Source of the DNA: an uncultured Bacteroidota bacterium
Lineage (GTDB): Bacteria > Bacteroidota > Bacteroidia > Bacteroidales > P3
DNA: 7,853 nt
NCBI GenBank assembly: GCA_902766265.1
Contig: CACXCY010000066.1
Span: 1 to 7,853, forward strand
Direction of reading: 5' to 3'
Shown: positions 7,501-7,853 of the stretch, in pieces
How positions within the stretch are numbered: position 1 is the first letter of the stretch
Layout of the letters: each line of letters starts with the position of its first letter
The notes under the pieces: generated by a model
Seen by the model: only the letters and a program-made list of their open reading frames with translations
Database searches by the model: none
Told to the model about the DNA's origin: nothing
Translations under genes and position numbers: made by a program

Positions 7501-7853
7501 TCCTCCATCCCGACGGCGGAGGTTTCGTTGCTTACCAATGCCAATGTTAATTCGTACAAACCCACCTACAACGACTCCACGGGCTTCTTTGGTCCGCACG
7601 TATATGCGCCCAAGGAGACTTGGACTTGGAGGACAGGTACCAATGGCACCAAGGACAATGCTAACAAGATTCTCGAAACCAGCGTTGACCTCTCCAATCT
7701 CGGGCAGGTCTATGGTAATATCAACCTCACCATCAAGGGCAACTCGCACATCCACGGCGATGTCTTCGGCGGCTGCGACATGAGTATCGCCACCGCCAAT
7801 GTCGTCACCCGTATTTCTGGCCCCGTCCACATTGGCGGCTCCGTCTACGGCGG
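1579..7853 (+). CDS. Giant exported mosaic surface protein with GLUG and glycine-rich repeats (3' end missing)
   Basis: At least 2091 residues are read without a stop up to the window edge. The start at ATG 1579 is followed by basic residues and a hydrophobic stretch, GLLLMALLCWGGSVLA (30-45), with likely signal-peptidase cleavage after VLA45. Visible modules: a Tyr-rich, lectin-like segment (about 46-170); a second, possibly beta-trefoil segment ending HWYLI (about 340-495); an Ig-like segment (about 697-814); a chitobiase-C-terminal/FN3-like module from VPVIINTSTN to AVKKGFDTSAVA (about 816-931); a GLUG region with SADIDV (968-973), FRGTFNGNYYKLKNI (998-1012), FVGGLVGQ (1091-1098) and AGLVGYN (1126-1132), closing with YYYPVIKKWGKYPSL near 1282-1296; and from about 1655 a glycine-rich repeat region. 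GLUG motifs occur in bacterial surface proteins; adhesion or glycan binding is inferred. No enzyme motif was recognised. An anchor or type IX sorting signal would be at the unseen C-terminus. The lectin and Ig calls are tentative. Confidence 0.93.
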   Translation, partial: MQTVTTINTLSTLVKRVLVAPAFRRVCRSGLLLMALLCWGGSVLADETYCFMVYSGSTYYYMRSAGVDGSAVSTVSTNQFDEALAFWTFSGTNDVGQTGWLRCGSLYLNVNLDGELITSTTPRTWTRTAYGFSYADGSTYYVGINGSGTFVRTESEASSHTAYFRTSNGHTAAVIPSSHPGLTSVTSASAVLTFSATTVLTVTVSDESFSANVCDGYNEYTFTCGSDAPHAYKTDAGNWTFVRPAATSKTFTLDHFEWSSGAFELDLDGGATTPAATRVKTVRYRNMYSNVDTLPVTVEVYAVYRAAGVAAGVNSNRVNTTVRLAGYPRLTTNWNDGPFPLYKFRNEQTFNGFDAYPVASYDGNIALLSTSQKTEDVYYWYITDAGGDTVDSRGVHHRYYYIRSFGNDGYLCIPTPSDTNLGSVRITPDDGPSTVLTNANKFAIIPIDGENDRFAIIAKGSRYGIGIPAVAGGDETYVLKQVPLTDHRSHWYLIDTLTMTPVTIPDTVVPLDIVFHGGALSPDSKTLTNDASDHGVSVGDVAEIPYGDTVTFTVSGYYYTCDSVHYPEQQRFDYPDGTQYYYYEDEVHGIYENGLVPLHGDTTAGVVHHTDGLTYRWRITGGGLDGKVQILKSDGSWAALGEWVNTGAVNSVKVCMTHGNRTITNLNGILEVRAMRNVDSSHRLQAVLTAKRDHEQPIGFTASPTSLAVGTRAPSDTGVVTLELYTPYIGNASENTHAEWVVTSSNTTGLEVIPPTISHNVMRCNVQRHDTLVGTTSFKVVGHVDGQYSVDILLKSQSGATVGHQIISVEVNSVCSVPVIINTSTNLITVDAGSPYAGGYLTAKYFIGRIRSSYPANDTVYLRIVQGDQRSSTAPAARDIVAGWTANTYTTAPTVGNPAHYCFASGSVAPVFMGHTVYAVAVKKGFDTSAVACFYFGGGETPDEPYIITNTYDFSYMAAHPTYHYVQSADIDVHDVMSDFADSAAMLSFLRGLTVSNFRGTFNGNYYKLKNIVHPLMDTISKRGSVSNLVLEDVWIDDQSNSVSLGAIARVACQGARIYNVGSRTSDNFTVAGQPHHRGRVTKHSPNSQTFVGGLVGQLHDTARVINCYSDADVVNKSTNTSSHTAGLVGYNGVATTQTDLLACRGTMVMNCVCYADSVKGQGVKNTGSLAPVYGGKPISNDKVVSSKNVGVNTYTYYRADMAITRNDGTVVANKDHFFSGSLQMSDMNFGRWLATNILNSNRRLCAVYIITDRRASATGDWIAEYPEDTAYVGKWVKDDEYYYPVIKKWGKYPSLINPRITADAEFRAPYCGRKLGNLTVHVRGKRVDQTTAINQDLVLPIMDIDTGDAKNSWGNGFGAGKYGYAYVSLPFYSSMFTDGYGVVGNNRTVTGWKITAVETDGTVAYRHFTTTGDTSAYNFADRYCIDKDIFDTMNRKFGIPRVFACGGYYYVPEGVTAITIEPYWSRYTVYISDRYTDRVARSGNPKELKNFYYGGHLPNASKTYLGKAVLYNTAAVMNDLNNNGYNGDSACVYDNAVVLVGNYTDSVMAAAANNGATWTTTNKKTPFTVLSANDNQDDEPAYTLYCYIPGRLDINPVCFTFVNICGIGQAKKTMNQQFAYTIGIWRPNGWFEITETAFAEFNQFEYAHASKQAKIYNRTSPLILNGGTLHDIVSSQKNPLNTPYVILGGNVFMDRFAHGAHFDANKGDHFKTPHNPVSIMGGQFAVVYLSGMDPAEASNANDHVQLYTNGGKIGLYATGGQAQIDGNAFLRIDHTVAHSFYGGGINPSKPVTGNIDVRLTNCLIGTYFGGPQNGDMTSSQRITTYAENTTFGYFYGAGCGGSGITTARANDEGGNGISFACFYNNRLTYASTASGTAGNCNITLPGYLVDYDYDFMFGSQGNTFWKRFYKKYATVSLAQTFNVTSHLKKCTVLSDFYGGGRFGAVGTAGTAGVISTVLDSTEVFGSVFGGSYASSIPTAEVSLLTNANVNSYKPTYNDSTGFFGPHVYAPKETWTWRTGTNGTKDNANKILETSVDLSNLGQVYGNINLTIKGNSHIHGDVFGGCDMSIATANVVTRISGPVHIGGSVYG
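6919..7851 (+). repeat. Coding repeats: aromatic-Gly-Gly turns about 27 residues apart
   Basis: Within the large protein, short motifs of the form (V/F/Y)(F/Y)GG recur: SFYGGG (aromatics 1781-1782), TYFGG (1808-1809), YFYGAG (1835-1836), DFYGGG (1937-1938), SVFGGS (1968-1969), DVFGGC (2062-2063) and SVYGG (2089-2090). Neighbouring motifs are 27, 27, 31 and 27 residues apart, with two longer gaps. Each is preceded by a strand-like stretch such as LTIKGNSHIHG or TRISGPVHIGG. This pattern suggests a beta-solenoid or beta-helix stalk and continues beyond the window. Confidence 0.75.

Overview
The window looks like a chromosomal segment from a member of the Bacteroidota, most likely a gut-type Bacteroidales (Prevotella, Muribaculaceae or a relative). 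Three things point there: no Shine-Dalgarno sequence in front of either gene, a perfect Bacteroides-type promoter (TTTG, 20 bp, TATATTTG), and a giant exported mosaic protein carrying GLUG-type motifs. The genus cannot be fixed from the sequence alone.

Layout. Positions 1-1298 are AT-rich and mostly non-coding. They hold one small gene (216-641), a GxxExxY-family protein with a PD-(D/E)XK nuclease-like core. It sits inside a field of dispersed, partly palindromic repeats built on a 34-bp core, with good copies at 18, 79, 642, 971 and 1092 and weaker copies between them. The copy at 642 begins one base after the stop codon. The same region has a seven-unit 11-bp tandem repeat (791-866) and two inverted repeats. 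Positions 1269-1578 form the control region of the next gene: a run of eight C, spaced A-tracts, the promoter, a long hairpin followed by seven T, and a G-poor A/C-rich leader.

From 1579 to the right edge one uninterrupted plus-strand frame encodes at least 2091 residues with no stop, so the gene runs out of the window. It has a signal peptide, lectin-like and Ig-like N-terminal modules, a chitobiase/FN3-like module, a GLUG region, and finally an array of glycine-rich aromatic-Gly-Gly turns spaced about 27-31 residues apart that continues past the edge. This is a cell-surface or secreted adhesin-like protein. The gene is GC-rich and strongly biased against TTA, CTA and TCA codons, which creates very long false open frames on the minus strand.

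The two genes have no obvious functional link. The most interesting parts are the pairing of a nuclease-like gene with its surrounding repeats, and the possible attenuated or phase-variable control region in front of the giant surface protein.
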